Shown: one piece after another, positions 1-8,138 of the stretch
Numbering within the stretch: the first letter of the stretch is position 1
How the letters are laid out: every line of letters begins with the position of its first letter
Assembly: GCA_902489225.1 (NCBI GenBank)
Contig: CABTZA010000020.1
Coordinates: 1 to 16,606, forward strand
Direction of reading: 5' to 3'
Length of the DNA: 16,606 nt
Source of the DNA: an uncultured Collinsella sp.
Lineage (GTDB): Bacteria > Actinomycetota > Coriobacteriia > Coriobacteriales > Coriobacteriaceae
The notes under the pieces: generated by a model
What the model saw: the letters and a program-made list of their open reading frames with translations, nothing else
Told to the model about the DNA's origin: nothing
Database searches by the model: none
Position numbers and translations under genes: made by a program

Positions 1-21
1 AGTCCGTATTTCACCGCAACT
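1..21. repeat. Family A 67-bp palindrome, copy 1 (right arm only, cut by window edge)
   Basis: The first 21 bases are identical to the terminal 21 bases of the right arm of the copy at 8058-8124, ending in CACCGCAACT. The left arm and loop would lie before the window. It sits about 110 bp upstream of the peptidase gene start. Confidence 0.8.
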
Positions 22-42
22 TATGAGGGCCGCATGGGATGC

Positions 43-93
43 AAAGGAGTGTCCCCAGGTGCCGGCATAAAAGGAACGTCCCCAACTGCCGGG
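43..93 (+). repeat. Two imperfect direct repeats, period 27 bp
   Basis: Bases 43-66 and 70-93 are two copies of a 24-bp unit of the form AAAGGA-nn-GTCCCCA-nn-TGCCGG. They differ mainly at two dinucleotides and the last base. They lie between palindrome copy 1 and the peptidase ribosome binding site. A weakly similar stretch (CGTCCCAA, then CTGCC) occurs at about 1336-1352 after the same gene. No function can be assigned; a protein-binding site or relic of an interspersed repeat are both possible. Confidence 0.6.
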
Positions 94-120
94 CTTGGGA
101 TACCATGGTGGCAACCTAGC

Positions 121-127
121 GAAAGGA
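121..127 (+). promoter_or_regulatory. Ribosome binding site deciding the peptidase start
   Basis: GAAAGGA lies 6 bases before the ATG at 134. The open frame continues upstream to an ATG at 95, but that one has no comparable Shine-Dalgarno sequence, so 134 is preferred. Confidence 0.7.
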
Positions 128-133
128 CGATGT

Positions 134-1222
134 ATGGCACATGTCGATGACCAGCGTGTGGCGCGCGCGCTCGATGCGCTCGAGGCACAGCACCCCGGCG
201 CGCAGCTGCTCGTAAACGACCCGTGGTCGATCTATTACCTGACCGGTTTTTATGCCGATATGTTCGAGCGTTTTTGTGGCGTGCTGCTCGCACGCGGTAG
301 CGAGCCGGTGATCCTAGTCAACGCCCTGCACCAACTGCCGGAGTATGACAATGCCCGCATCGCCTATCACACCGACAACGACGTCGTGGCCGATGCCATT
401 GCGCGCGAGGTCGATCCGACCAAACCGCTCGGCATCGACACCGTCATGCGTTCCGGCTTTTTGATGCCCCTCATGGAGCGTCACGCCGCGAGCGAGTTCT
501 TCCTAGGCGACTTTGCCGTCACCGCCGCACGCACCTACAAAGACGCTACCGAGCAGGAGCTTATGAGAGCGTCCTCTGCCGCCAACGACGCCGTGATGGC
601 CGATGCCATCAAGCTCATCCATGAAGGCGTGACGGAGCGCGAGATTGCCGACCAGATGCTCGGCCTGTATCGCAACCACGGCTGCGAGGGCTTTAGCTTT
701 CCGCCGATCGTGAGCTTTGGTGCCAACGCCGGCGACCCGCATCACGAGCCCGACGATACGGTACTCGAGCGCGGCGACGTGGTGCTGTTCGACATTGGCG
801 GACGTCACTGCAACTATTGCTCGGACATGACGCGCACGTTCTTTTGGGGCGAGCCGGACGAGGAGACGGCGCGCATCTACGACATCGTGCGCCGCGCTAA
901 CGAGACCGCCGAGGCGCTCATCGCACCGGGCGTTCGCATGTGCGACCTGGACCGTGCCGCGCGCGACGTGATTGAGGACGCTGGCTACGGCAAGTACTTT
1001 ACGCATCGCCTGGGCCACTCGATTGGCCTGCAGGACCACGAGCCGGGCGACGTCTCGCTCGTCAACGAGCAGGTCGTAGAGTCAGGCATGACATTCTCCA
1101 TCGAACCGGGCATCTACCTCCCCGGCCGCACCGGCGTCCGTATCGAGGACTTGGCCCTGGTCACCGAGTCCGGCGTCGAGATCCTCAACGCCTACCCCCA
1201 CGATCCAGTCCGCCTAGACTAG
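134..1222 (+). CDS. Xaa-Pro aminopeptidase/dipeptidase (peptidase family M24B)
   Basis: A cytoplasmic metallopeptidase predicted to remove residues preceding proline from peptides; 362 residues from the ATG at 134. Residues 1 to about 130 form the creatinase-like N-terminal domain (motif PWSIYYLTGF near the start). The pita-bread catalytic domain follows. All five dinuclear metal ligands expected of M24 enzymes are present: Asp220 (FDIGG), Asp231 (SDMTRTF), His295 (LGHSIG), Glu324 (IEPGIY) and Glu338 (RIED). No signal peptide is seen. Length fits the PepQ/YpdF-type group rather than the longer PepP enzymes, but exact substrate preference (aminopeptidase or dipeptidase) cannot be read from sequence, so no symbol is given. 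It stands alone on the plus strand, bounded on both sides by family A palindromes, and converges on the large surface-protein gene. No convincing promoter was found upstream. Confidence 0.93.
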   Translation: MAHVDDQRVARALDALEAQHPGAQLLVNDPWSIYYLTGFYADMFERFCGVLLARGSEPVILVNALHQLPEYDNARIAYHTDNDVVADAIAREVDPTKPLGIDTVMRSGFLMPLMERHAASEFFLGDFAVTAARTYKDATEQELMRASSAANDAVMADAIKLIHEGVTEREIADQMLGLYRNHGCEGFSFPPIVSFGANAGDPHHEPDDTVLERGDVVLFDIGGRHCNYCSDMTRTFFWGEPDEETARIYDIVRRANETAEALIAPGVRMCDLDRAARDVIEDAGYGKYFTHRLGHSIGLQDHEPGDVSLVNEQVVESGMTFSIEPGIYLPGRTGVRIEDLALVTESGVEILNAYPHDPVRLD

Positions 1223-1246
1223 TCCTTACCCAATAGCCCCTCAATA

Positions 1247-1313
1247 AGTTGCGGTGAAATACGGACTGCTTAAGGCTTCTAGCCCATAAAATAGTCCCTA
1301 TTTCACCGCAACT
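1247..1313. repeat. Family A 67-bp palindrome, copy 2
   Basis: Left arm 1247-1271, 17-nt loop 1272-1288, right arm 1289-1313. Begins AGTTGCGGTGAAAT and ends ATTTCACCGCAACT. Of 25 arm pairs, 22 are Watson-Crick, one is a G-T wobble and two are mismatches. The left arm carries the ATACGG subtype and the right arm the CCCTAT subtype, giving a C-C mismatch. It lies 24 bp past the peptidase stop codon and has no T-run after either arm, so it is not a typical intrinsic terminator. Confidence 0.9.
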
Positions 1314-1376
1314 GCCAAGGGGACCAGGGTAGTCAAAAATGCCCCGTCCCAAATTAGCTGCCCTGCAGTCAAACGA

Positions 1377-1414
1377 AAGGCCTCCCGATTCCCCGACGAG
1401 AACCGGGAGGCCTT
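1377..1414 (-). terminator. Rho-independent terminator of the surface-protein gene
   Basis: Bases 1377-1390 and 1401-1414 form a 14-bp stem with one A-C mismatch (AAGGCCTCCCG against CGGGAGGCCTT) and a 10-nt loop. Read on the minus strand, the stem is followed by an interrupted T-rich stretch (TTTCGTTTG). It lies about 40 bp past the stop codon of the surface-protein gene and could also stop plus-strand transcription from the peptidase gene. A second small hairpin (TAGAGCC, loop CTAA, GGCTCTA) lies at 1424-1441. Confidence 0.65.
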
Positions 1415-1452
1415 CTTGTGTCCTAGAGCCCTAAGGCTCTAAGCTCGCAGCC

Positions 1453-4400
1453 TTACTCCGCACGATGGCGCAGCTTCTCGATCGCTGCAGCAATCAGCGC
1501 CAGCAGGCCGGTTCCGCCAAGCGCTGCGACGGCCACGGCAGTGTTGTCACCCGTCTCGGCCAGGCTTCCCTTAGCGGCCTTCTTGCCATTCTTCTTGCCC
1601 GAAGGATCCTTGGTATCGGGCTTGGCACCGTTATCCTTGCCGCTCGTCGGCTTCTGCACGACAGCAGGCTCAACAACCTCGACAGTCACCGAAGCAGTGA
1701 GCTGCTGAGGCGCCGGCGTCTCCGCAGCGCCATCCTCGGCAAGCGTCGCAATCGCCGCGGCATCACCATCAACGGGCATCGTCGCGGTAATGACGACGGT
1801 TCCGTTCTTGAGGGCCTTGACCTTACCGTTCTCGACCGTGGCGATCGTCGGGTCGGACGAGACCCACGTCACGGCACCACGCAGCAGAGCGCCATCGGCC
1901 GCATTGCTTGCCGCGGCAGCAAGGTCAATTTCCTTGCCGCGCTCTACCTTGAGCACGGTTTCGGCAGTCGTGGCCTTGCTGTTTTGGTCAACGATAACGA
2001 GGCCCTTGGCCGCCGGGCGCGGCTTAACGCGTACCATGCAGCTGACTGTAAGCTCCGTACCGCGAACCTTACCGCCCACGGTCACGTCATCGGCACCCCA
2101 ATCCAGTGCGGGAACATTCTCCCAATCGACATCGTAGTCTTCCTGGCTGTCGTCCTTCATCATCACGGAGACCTTCTTGGGCAGCGCCTTCAGCACATCG
2201 GCGGCAGAGCTTGCCTCAAACACCTCAACGGGAGCGAACGTCGCAGGCCTCACGGGAATCTCGCTTGCCGGCGTCTCGACGACCAGCTTGCAGATCGACT
2301 TGAGCGTCGTGCCCTCGACGGAGCCTTCGATCGTATACTCGTCGACAGCGGCAAGCTGCTTGTCCAGGCCATCCGTATTCCACGTGACCGCGGCCTCGTC
2401 CGTGTGACCATCGGAATAGGTCACGGTGACCTTCTTGGGCAGCTGCCCCGTCACGGTGTCGGCCTTGGCATCACGCTCAACCGTGATCTGCGGTACCTCG
2501 GCAACCTTGTTGATCGTCGTCGTGGAGGTAACAGTGACCTCGACAGGCAGGTTGCCGTTCACGGTAACGCCCTTGGCGACGACGCTGTTGCCGTACGTGT
2601 CGGCCGCGGCAGGAACCTCAGTCCATGTGATCTCGGACTCCGCCGTCGTCTTGCCGTCTTTCATAAGGATCGTCGCCTTGACGCCCTTGAGCGCCTCGCG
2701 CACCGCGTCGGCAGACGCACCCTCGGGGACGGAAATTCCGGCAACAGACTCAACGGACGTCGGAATCTCGGCATCGCTCTTTACAACCGTCACCGTGCAC
2801 TTGGCCTTGACCGAAGTGCCCTCGACCGTGCCCTCAAGCGTAATGTTGCCCAGTTCACCCAAGGCAGTAGCCGTGAGCGGGGTCTTATCCCACGTAACGG
2901 CGGCAGTCTTCGTCGAGCCGTCGGACATGTTGAGGGTCACCTGGGCAGGCAGCGCAATATCGCCAGCAGCAGTGTTGCGAGCAACCGAAAGCTTGAAGTC
3001 AGCGACGCTCTCGACGACCGGCACCAGGTTAACCGTAGCCTTAACCTCAAAGCTGCCAACCGCGGATTTACCCGTAACGACAACGCTCGTACCGTCATTC
3101 TTAATGGTGACGGCCTCCTTGGGAGCAGTCCAGTCGATTTTCGAATCGACCTCTGATCCGTCTTTCATGGCGACCTTCACGGTCTTGGGCAGGGCGGCCA
3201 CAACAGCCTCGGGCTTCGCCCCGTCGTCGAGCGTCACAGTGTCAACCGTACCAGCAAGGTGATCAGGAATCTCGCGAAGCGGTTTAACGACCTTGATGGT
3301 GCACTCCGCCTTCTGATCCGTGCCGGCAACCGTGCCCTTAACCGTAACTTCACCTTCCTTGGCAAAGTCCTTGTCGGAGAGGCCCTTGGTATCCCACGCT
3401 ACCTTGGCTTCGGAATCGGTATCGTCAGAGTAGATCGCCGTGACCGTGGCGGGCAGCTTGGCCAACGCATCAGCCGCCTTGGTATCGCGCTCGACCTCAA
3501 TCTCGTCAACGGTATCAAAGTCCACGATATGCGCCGTCACCTTGACCTGAACCTTTACGGTCATGCCGTTGTCCGATAGACCCGTAACCTCAAACTCAGT
3601 GCCGGCACGACCCAGGCTATCGACCTGAGACCACTTAACGGGCGTCTCGTTCTTGGTCTTGCCGTCCTTCATGACCACCGTCACCTTGGACGGCAGTTTA
3701 TCCATAAGGTCGCTGACCTTGGCATTGTCCGCAATCTCAACAACATCGATCGGCTCGACGTGGTCGGGCGTCTGGGCATCCTGATCCACCACGGTCACAT
3801 TGCAGGTCACCTTGGCGCCGTTGAGCTTAACCGTACCCGTGATCGCCACGGTGCCGGTTCCGTTGAGCAGCTCGTCCGTGACGTTAGAAAGATCCCACAT
3901 GTCAATGTCGAGCAAATCGGTCGAGCCGTCGGAGTAAGTCGCCACAACCTGCTTGGGCATCTGGGCGTACAGATCCTGCTTGGACGTACCACTGGCAACG
4001 TTAAACGACTTGGCCTCGAGCTTGGTGATGGTTCGCGGCGCCTCGGAGACGTTGACGTACACGATAGCGTTGACGTTGTCGACATCCTTGAGCTTACCGA
4101 CGAGTTTGTATGTGCCCTTCTTGGCGAGCGGCTTGGAAAGGTCGATGCCGTCGGTGTCAGTCCACTTTTCGATCTCGATGCCGCCTAAACTGCTCCGAAT
4201 ATCTCGCGCTGAGCCATCCGAGTAATATACGGACGCGGCATCGGGCAGCTCCAGCATCGATCCGACCGTGGTGTTGACCACGACAGCCTCGGGCTGCAGC
4301 GCCACCTTCTTCGCCTTCTTGTCGGCAACCGTCACCTTAGCAGTAACGTTGCCGTTCTCATCCACGCCGACCTTCTGGCCGCCATCGTCAAACAGCGCCA

Positions 4401-7400
4401 TAACGGCAGCGGCATCAAAGCCGAGCACGTGGCCCGTCGCATAGAACGAACCAGGCTGCTCGTACTTCTCGGGCGCAATCGGATCCCAATCAATAGCCGC
4501 CGTCGAAACGGAGCCGTCGCTCATCTCGACCGCCATCTTGGACGGCATGGTCGGAGCGGTACCGGCCTTGGTGGTCACTGCGGTCTCGCCGTTATCGATT
4601 GCCTTCTCAACGCCTTGGATAACGATCTTGGTCTGAACAGTGAGACCGGTGTTAGCGCCGTCACCGTATCCGTCGAGGCCGCTTGCAAACAGCGTGCCAG
4701 ACACTGTCGTGACCTGACCCGCCTCTCCGGTATAAACCGAGGGACGAACGTAATCCCATTGAACCTGGGCATTATGAGTTTTGCCGTCACTCGTGGCAAC
4801 CGAGACACCCCACGGCAGCTCGGGGAAAACACCGCTGGCCGTATTAATGCGCTCAGGAACGGCAACGGAGATGACGGAACAGACGTCAACAGTGATTGTC
4901 GCCTCGGCACCACCTTGGAGCTTGCCCTTCACCTTAAACGAACCGTCCTTGGCATAAGCGTCTTCGGCGACACGGTCCCATGTGACCTTTTCGCGCTGGG
5001 GCTCAGAAGACACATCGTTGTCGTATCGAACCTCAAGGTATTCCGGCAGCATCGGCTTGGCGCCGGGAATGGTCCATATGGTTCCGCCCTGAACCGAGGT
5101 CGCCTTACTCGCGATCTTAACGGTGGCAGTAATCGGAACGTCAACCGTCTGCATGCCGTACCCTGCATTAAAGCTAATTGTTGCAGTGCCGCGAACAACG
5201 CCACCCTGAGTCCAATCAAAACCCTTCGTGTTCCACTTGACCTCGGCATATTTGTGCGAATAGTCCGGATGTTCTGCCGCATCAGGACTGACAAGATCGA
5301 CATAGCTGGGAAGCATAGCGGTACCGTCGCTGCCCTTGAGCACCGTAAGGGTTTGCGGCTGAGCCTCCCAGTTTTTAGTCACGATGACGTGGACCTTCAC
5401 GGGGATATTCGTTCCGGCTACCGTTCCGGTAATCGTGCAGTCCTTCTGGGGGCACCTATCGTAGGTATCCCAGTTGACGCCGAGACTGTCAAAAGTCGTT
5501 CCATCCTGCAATACGCCGGACACGTAGAAGTAGTCCAGATTGACTTCCTCACCGGGGTAGATAACGCGCCAGTCCTCGTACGACTGCCCAAGCGTCACAC
5601 CGTTATCGCTATAGTTGTTAACGCCCTTGACCTCGCCGCACGCCGCTGTCGCATGGATCTTTGCCAACGAGCCAGTGATAGTACCGGTAATTTCGTACTC
5701 GCCAGGCTTGCCGTCCAGCAGTTCTTGAGGAAACTCATCCCAGCTATAAGGTTGCCCCGACGAATACTGGGGATAGAACGAGCTGCCATCCGACAAATAC
5801 AGCGTGGATGTGTAGCGCGGAGCCAGAAGTCCGGCGCCGGGAACATAAGCAATCTTGCCGATGTTGCTGTCCTCGAGATCGCAGACGTTGACCGTCGCCG
5901 TAGCCGGAATGTTAGAGCCGGTAAAGTATCCGCTAACCGTAATCTGGCCAAGGTTCTTTAGGGCGTCCTGACTAATCGTCGACCACTGAACGGGGAAATT
6001 GCCACGCGAGCCATTCCACATCGTGGCCTCGATTGAACCCGGCATATTGGGCTGGCAACCGATAAGCGTGCTTGTCGATGTCGAGGAAGGCATCTGCAGG
6101 GCGCGGACGGAGATGGTCGCCGTGACTCGGTTGCTGTCACCCAGTTCCACCTGAGTAGACGATGAAGATGAGGTATTGGTCCAATACGACAGCGAACCGG
6201 AAAGCTTAAACGACCCCTCACTTGCCACCTGCGTGTCCAAAATAGGGTCCCACGCAATGTTGCACTGCTTCTTTGTACCGTCGGTGAATGCAACCTCAAC
6301 GCTGTAGGGAAGACCGCCGCCCGTTGTAGGACGTACGCCGACGGGCGTGTTAACGGGAGCAAGAGCGTCGATAGAGGCAACTTCTTTGACCTCGACCTGA
6401 GCAGTTACCTTTAGGCCATTAGCGGCTGAAGATTCATTATATGTCACAAGCGTGCCCGTGACCGTATAGGTGCCTGCCTTTTGAAATTGAGACACGTCGG
6501 CGTTGTCCCAATTAACCTGATAACCTTGGGTGTATGTAGTGTTATTTGACTGCGTAAACGGGAAATAGACATACGTGCTAAGAGGAGAAATGTCGCCGAC
6601 CACGCGCTCGAACCTCAGAGAATTAAGATCGAGTACGTCCTTAGGATCTTTGACGGTAACGGTGCAGGTAACCTCACGGTAATCAAAACCGTTTAGTTTA
6701 CCTTTAACCGTAAACGAGCCCACCTTAGAGTAAAGCGACGCGTCGAAAGAATCCCAAGACACCGGGATCTGCTCGGTGGCGCCGCTATCAAAGACAACCG
6801 AAGCAGAATACGGCAGAGACGGGACCTCACCAGTTAGGGTCGTACACGTCAACTCGGTCTGGACGCTCTTAACAGAGCGGACTGCGACCGTGCACTGTGC
6901 GAGCATAGAGGGATAGCTCTTCAAATGTCCCTCGACAACAAAGGTTCCTTCCTTTTGGTACTGATCAGCCGAGATCTCATTCCACTCAACAGGGCATGTA
7001 TAAGATTGACCATTTGAATAATTGACCGAAATGCTGGACGGAAGCGCGGGAGCAATACCAGCTGCAGTCCATACCCATGAGCCATTACTGGTTGAACGGG
7101 GAACGTACACCTTGAGCACACCACTCACTTTGTACGTCTCCGCGAGCGTGATCCAGTTGTTGTTCACGCTAACGCCGGTAATCTGTCCGGTGATGGGGAC
7201 TTCGGATTCCTCCGTCGCCGTATCAAATGCCGTCTGCGACTTTTCGTCCCAATCAACATACGCCGAGGTCTCGGTGCCATCCGACAGCTTTACCTTAACG
7301 CTCGAAGATTGGATCTGGCCGTAGTAATCGGCACCGACGTATTTTTCCAGAATCGGGTTGGCGTCGATCGACTCGACCGTAATGCCACTTTCGTTACTCG

Positions 7401-7905
7401 TCTCTGTGACATCGGGGGCGTTTACTGCCGCCGGATCTACCACTGCCGGGTCCGCCGTAACAGCTTCGACAACCACGCGCTGCTTGACCGTCTGCGTGGT
7501 GCCGTCGACGGTACCCTCAAACTCATACGAGCCGGCAGGCAGCTGTACCAGAGTTGCCGGAGCATCAGCGCCGTTCAACTTCCAGGTGACGTTTTCCTGC
7601 TTGGTGGTACCGCTCTCGTAGGTTGCCGTTACAGTCTGGGGCAGCGTGGCGTCGGAACCCTCAGCAACATGAAGCTCGTTCAGGCTGGCAAAAGAGGCAA
7701 TCTTATCTTCACTCTGGTCTTGCGAGGTTGCCTGACCGGTGTCCGCAGACGCGGCAGCCGCACCCGTCGCATCACTTTGTTCGGCAACGACTTGGGTGGT
7801 ATCACCCTGCATCATCTCGGCGAACGCCTGCGGCGGCACCGAGCCGACCGTCATCGTCAGAGCCAGACCCGCGGTAATGGCCGCGTTGACATGCCTTCTG
7901 TTCAT
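1453..7905 (-). CDS. Very large sortase-anchored surface protein built of Ig-like (Big_4-type) repeats
   Basis: A 2150-residue secreted, wall-anchored protein. Signal peptide: residues 1-29 (basic MNRRH start, hydrophobic core, likely cleavage after AFA). A low-complexity Ala/Ser/Thr/Gln stretch follows to about residue 67. Residues 68-1960 hold about 22 repeats averaging 86 residues, each of the form LPxxVxVxYxDG, then VxWD, then GxxxVxGxVxG and a closing beta strand, as in bacterial Ig-like group 4 domains. Residues 1961 to about 2080 resemble a Big_2 domain (WVSSDPTIATVENGKV). A Lys/Pro/Gly linker precedes the sorting signal LAETG (2115-2119), a hydrophobic helix and a basic tail RHR. LAxTG fits sortase variants common in actinobacteria. 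From about 1287 to 1960 the repeats alternate between two subtypes in four two-domain units. No enzymatic or lectin domain is visible, so a stalk, adhesin or matrix role is only inferred. No frameshift was found; the frame upstream of 7905 is not counted. Confidence 0.9.
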   Translation of the reverse strand: MNRRHVNAAITAGLALTMTVGSVPPQAFAEMMQGDTTQVVAEQSDATGAAAASADTGQATSQDQSEDKIASFASLNELHVAEGSDATLPQTVTATYESGTTKQENVTWKLNGADAPATLVQLPAGSYEFEGTVDGTTQTVKQRVVVEAVTADPAVVDPAAVNAPDVTETSNESGITVESIDANPILEKYVGADYYGQIQSSSVKVKLSDGTETSAYVDWDEKSQTAFDTATEESEVPITGQITGVSVNNNWITLAETYKVSGVLKVYVPRSTSNGSWVWTAAGIAPALPSSISVNYSNGQSYTCPVEWNEISADQYQKEGTFVVEGHLKSYPSMLAQCTVAVRSVKSVQTELTCTTLTGEVPSLPYSASVVFDSGATEQIPVSWDSFDASLYSKVGSFTVKGKLNGFDYREVTCTVTVKDPKDVLDLNSLRFERVVGDISPLSTYVYFPFTQSNNTTYTQGYQVNWDNADVSQFQKAGTYTVTGTLVTYNESSAANGLKVTAQVEVKEVASIDALAPVNTPVGVRPTTGGGLPYSVEVAFTDGTKKQCNIAWDPILDTQVASEGSFKLSGSLSYWTNTSSSSSTQVELGDSNRVTATISVRALQMPSSTSTSTLIGCQPNMPGSIEATMWNGSRGNFPVQWSTISQDALKNLGQITVSGYFTGSNIPATATVNVCDLEDSNIGKIAYVPGAGLLAPRYTSTLYLSDGSSFYPQYSSGQPYSWDEFPQELLDGKPGEYEITGTITGSLAKIHATAACGEVKGVNNYSDNGVTLGQSYEDWRVIYPGEEVNLDYFYVSGVLQDGTTFDSLGVNWDTYDRCPQKDCTITGTVAGTNIPVKVHVIVTKNWEAQPQTLTVLKGSDGTAMLPSYVDLVSPDAAEHPDYSHKYAEVKWNTKGFDWTQGGVVRGTATISFNAGYGMQTVDVPITATVKIASKATSVQGGTIWTIPGAKPMLPEYLEVRYDNDVSSEPQREKVTWDRVAEDAYAKDGSFKVKGKLQGGAEATITVDVCSVISVAVPERINTASGVFPELPWGVSVATSDGKTHNAQVQWDYVRPSVYTGEAGQVTTVSGTLFASGLDGYGDGANTGLTVQTKIVIQGVEKAIDNGETAVTTKAGTAPTMPSKMAVEMSDGSVSTAAIDWDPIAPEKYEQPGSFYATGHVLGFDAAAVMALFDDGGQKVGVDENGNVTAKVTVADKKAKKVALQPEAVVVNTTVGSMLELPDAASVYYSDGSARDIRSSLGGIEIEKWTDTDGIDLSKPLAKKGTYKLVGKLKDVDNVNAIVYVNVSEAPRTITKLEAKSFNVASGTSKQDLYAQMPKQVVATYSDGSTDLLDIDMWDLSNVTDELLNGTGTVAITGTVKLNGAKVTCNVTVVDQDAQTPDHVEPIDVVEIADNAKVSDLMDKLPSKVTVVMKDGKTKNETPVKWSQVDSLGRAGTEFEVTGLSDNGMTVKVQVKVTAHIVDFDTVDEIEVERDTKAADALAKLPATVTAIYSDDTDSEAKVAWDTKGLSDKDFAKEGEVTVKGTVAGTDQKAECTIKVVKPLREIPDHLAGTVDTVTLDDGAKPEAVVAALPKTVKVAMKDGSEVDSKIDWTAPKEAVTIKNDGTSVVVTGKSAVGSFEVKATVNLVPVVESVADFKLSVARNTAAGDIALPAQVTLNMSDGSTKTAAVTWDKTPLTATALGELGNITLEGTVEGTSVKAKCTVTVVKSDAEIPTSVESVAGISVPEGASADAVREALKGVKATILMKDGKTTAESEITWTEVPAAADTYGNSVVAKGVTVNGNLPVEVTVTSTTTINKVAEVPQITVERDAKADTVTGQLPKKVTVTYSDGHTDEAAVTWNTDGLDKQLAAVDEYTIEGSVEGTTLKSICKLVVETPASEIPVRPATFAPVEVFEASSAADVLKALPKKVSVMMKDDSQEDYDVDWENVPALDWGADDVTVGGKVRGTELTVSCMVRVKPRPAAKGLVIVDQNSKATTAETVLKVERGKEIDLAAAASNAADGALLRGAVTWVSSDPTIATVENGKVKALKNGTVVITATMPVDGDAAAIATLAEDGAAETPAPQQLTASVTVEVVEPAVVQKPTSGKDNGAKPDTKDPSGKKNGKKAAKGSLAETGDNTAVAVAALGGTGLLALIAAAIEKLRHRAE

Positions 7906-7908
7906 GTT

Positions 7909-7915
7909 TCCTCCC
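7909..7915 (-). promoter_or_regulatory. Ribosome binding site deciding the surface-protein start
   Basis: On the minus strand GGGAGGA lies 3 bases before the ATG at 7905 and directly precedes a canonical signal peptide. The frame is open for 46 further codons upstream to 8043, but that stretch is not signal-like and overlaps a leader hairpin. Confidence 0.8.
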
Positions 7916-7918
7916 GAC

Positions 7919-7970
7919 ACGCTCAACGGACCAAACAGCACTGGTCCGATTGGCAAGTTAAGTTGAGCGT
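7919..7970 (-). promoter_or_regulatory. Nested hairpin in the 5' leader of the surface-protein gene
   Basis: ACGCTCAAC (7919-7927) is perfectly complementary to GTTGAGCGT (7962-7970). Inside it, GGACCA (7928-7933) pairs with TGGTCC (7942-7947). On the transcript the structure ends 3 bases before the GGGAGGA ribosome binding site. There is no T-run, so it is more likely a leader structure affecting translation or mRNA stability, or a protein-binding site, than a terminator. Function is inferred only from position. Confidence 0.5.
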
Positions 7971-8057
7971 ATCCTTCGCCAATGGAGGTTTGCAATATGC
8001 CACAGGTTAAGCGGCATAAATGGTTTCGTAAACGGGCACCCAAGCGCAGCCAATTTG

Positions 8058-8124
8058 AGTTGCGGTGATATACGGACTGTTTGAGGCTTCTGGCTTGTAA
8101 AACAGTCCGTATTTCACCGCAACT
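8058..8124. repeat. Family A 67-bp palindrome, copy 3
   Basis: Left arm 8058-8082, 17-nt loop 8083-8099, right arm 8100-8124. The 25-bp arms have a single T-T mismatch. Begins AGTTGCGGTGATATACGG and ends TTTCACCGCAACT. It lies 14 bp past the folC stop codon, on the 3' side of that gene, and upstream of the surface-protein gene. Confidence 0.92.
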
Positions 8125-8138
8125 GCTGAGGGGATGGG

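Noticed and set aside
1453..7905. Possible CRISPR-like or tandem DNA repeat array because of recurring motifs
   Set aside because: The periodicity is at the protein level (about 86 and 168 residues) with strongly diverged DNA; there are no short identical repeats with unique spacers.
7906..8043. 46-codon N-terminal extension of the surface protein
   Set aside because: The strong ribosome binding site and classical signal peptide both place the start at 7905, and the extension overlaps the leader hairpin.
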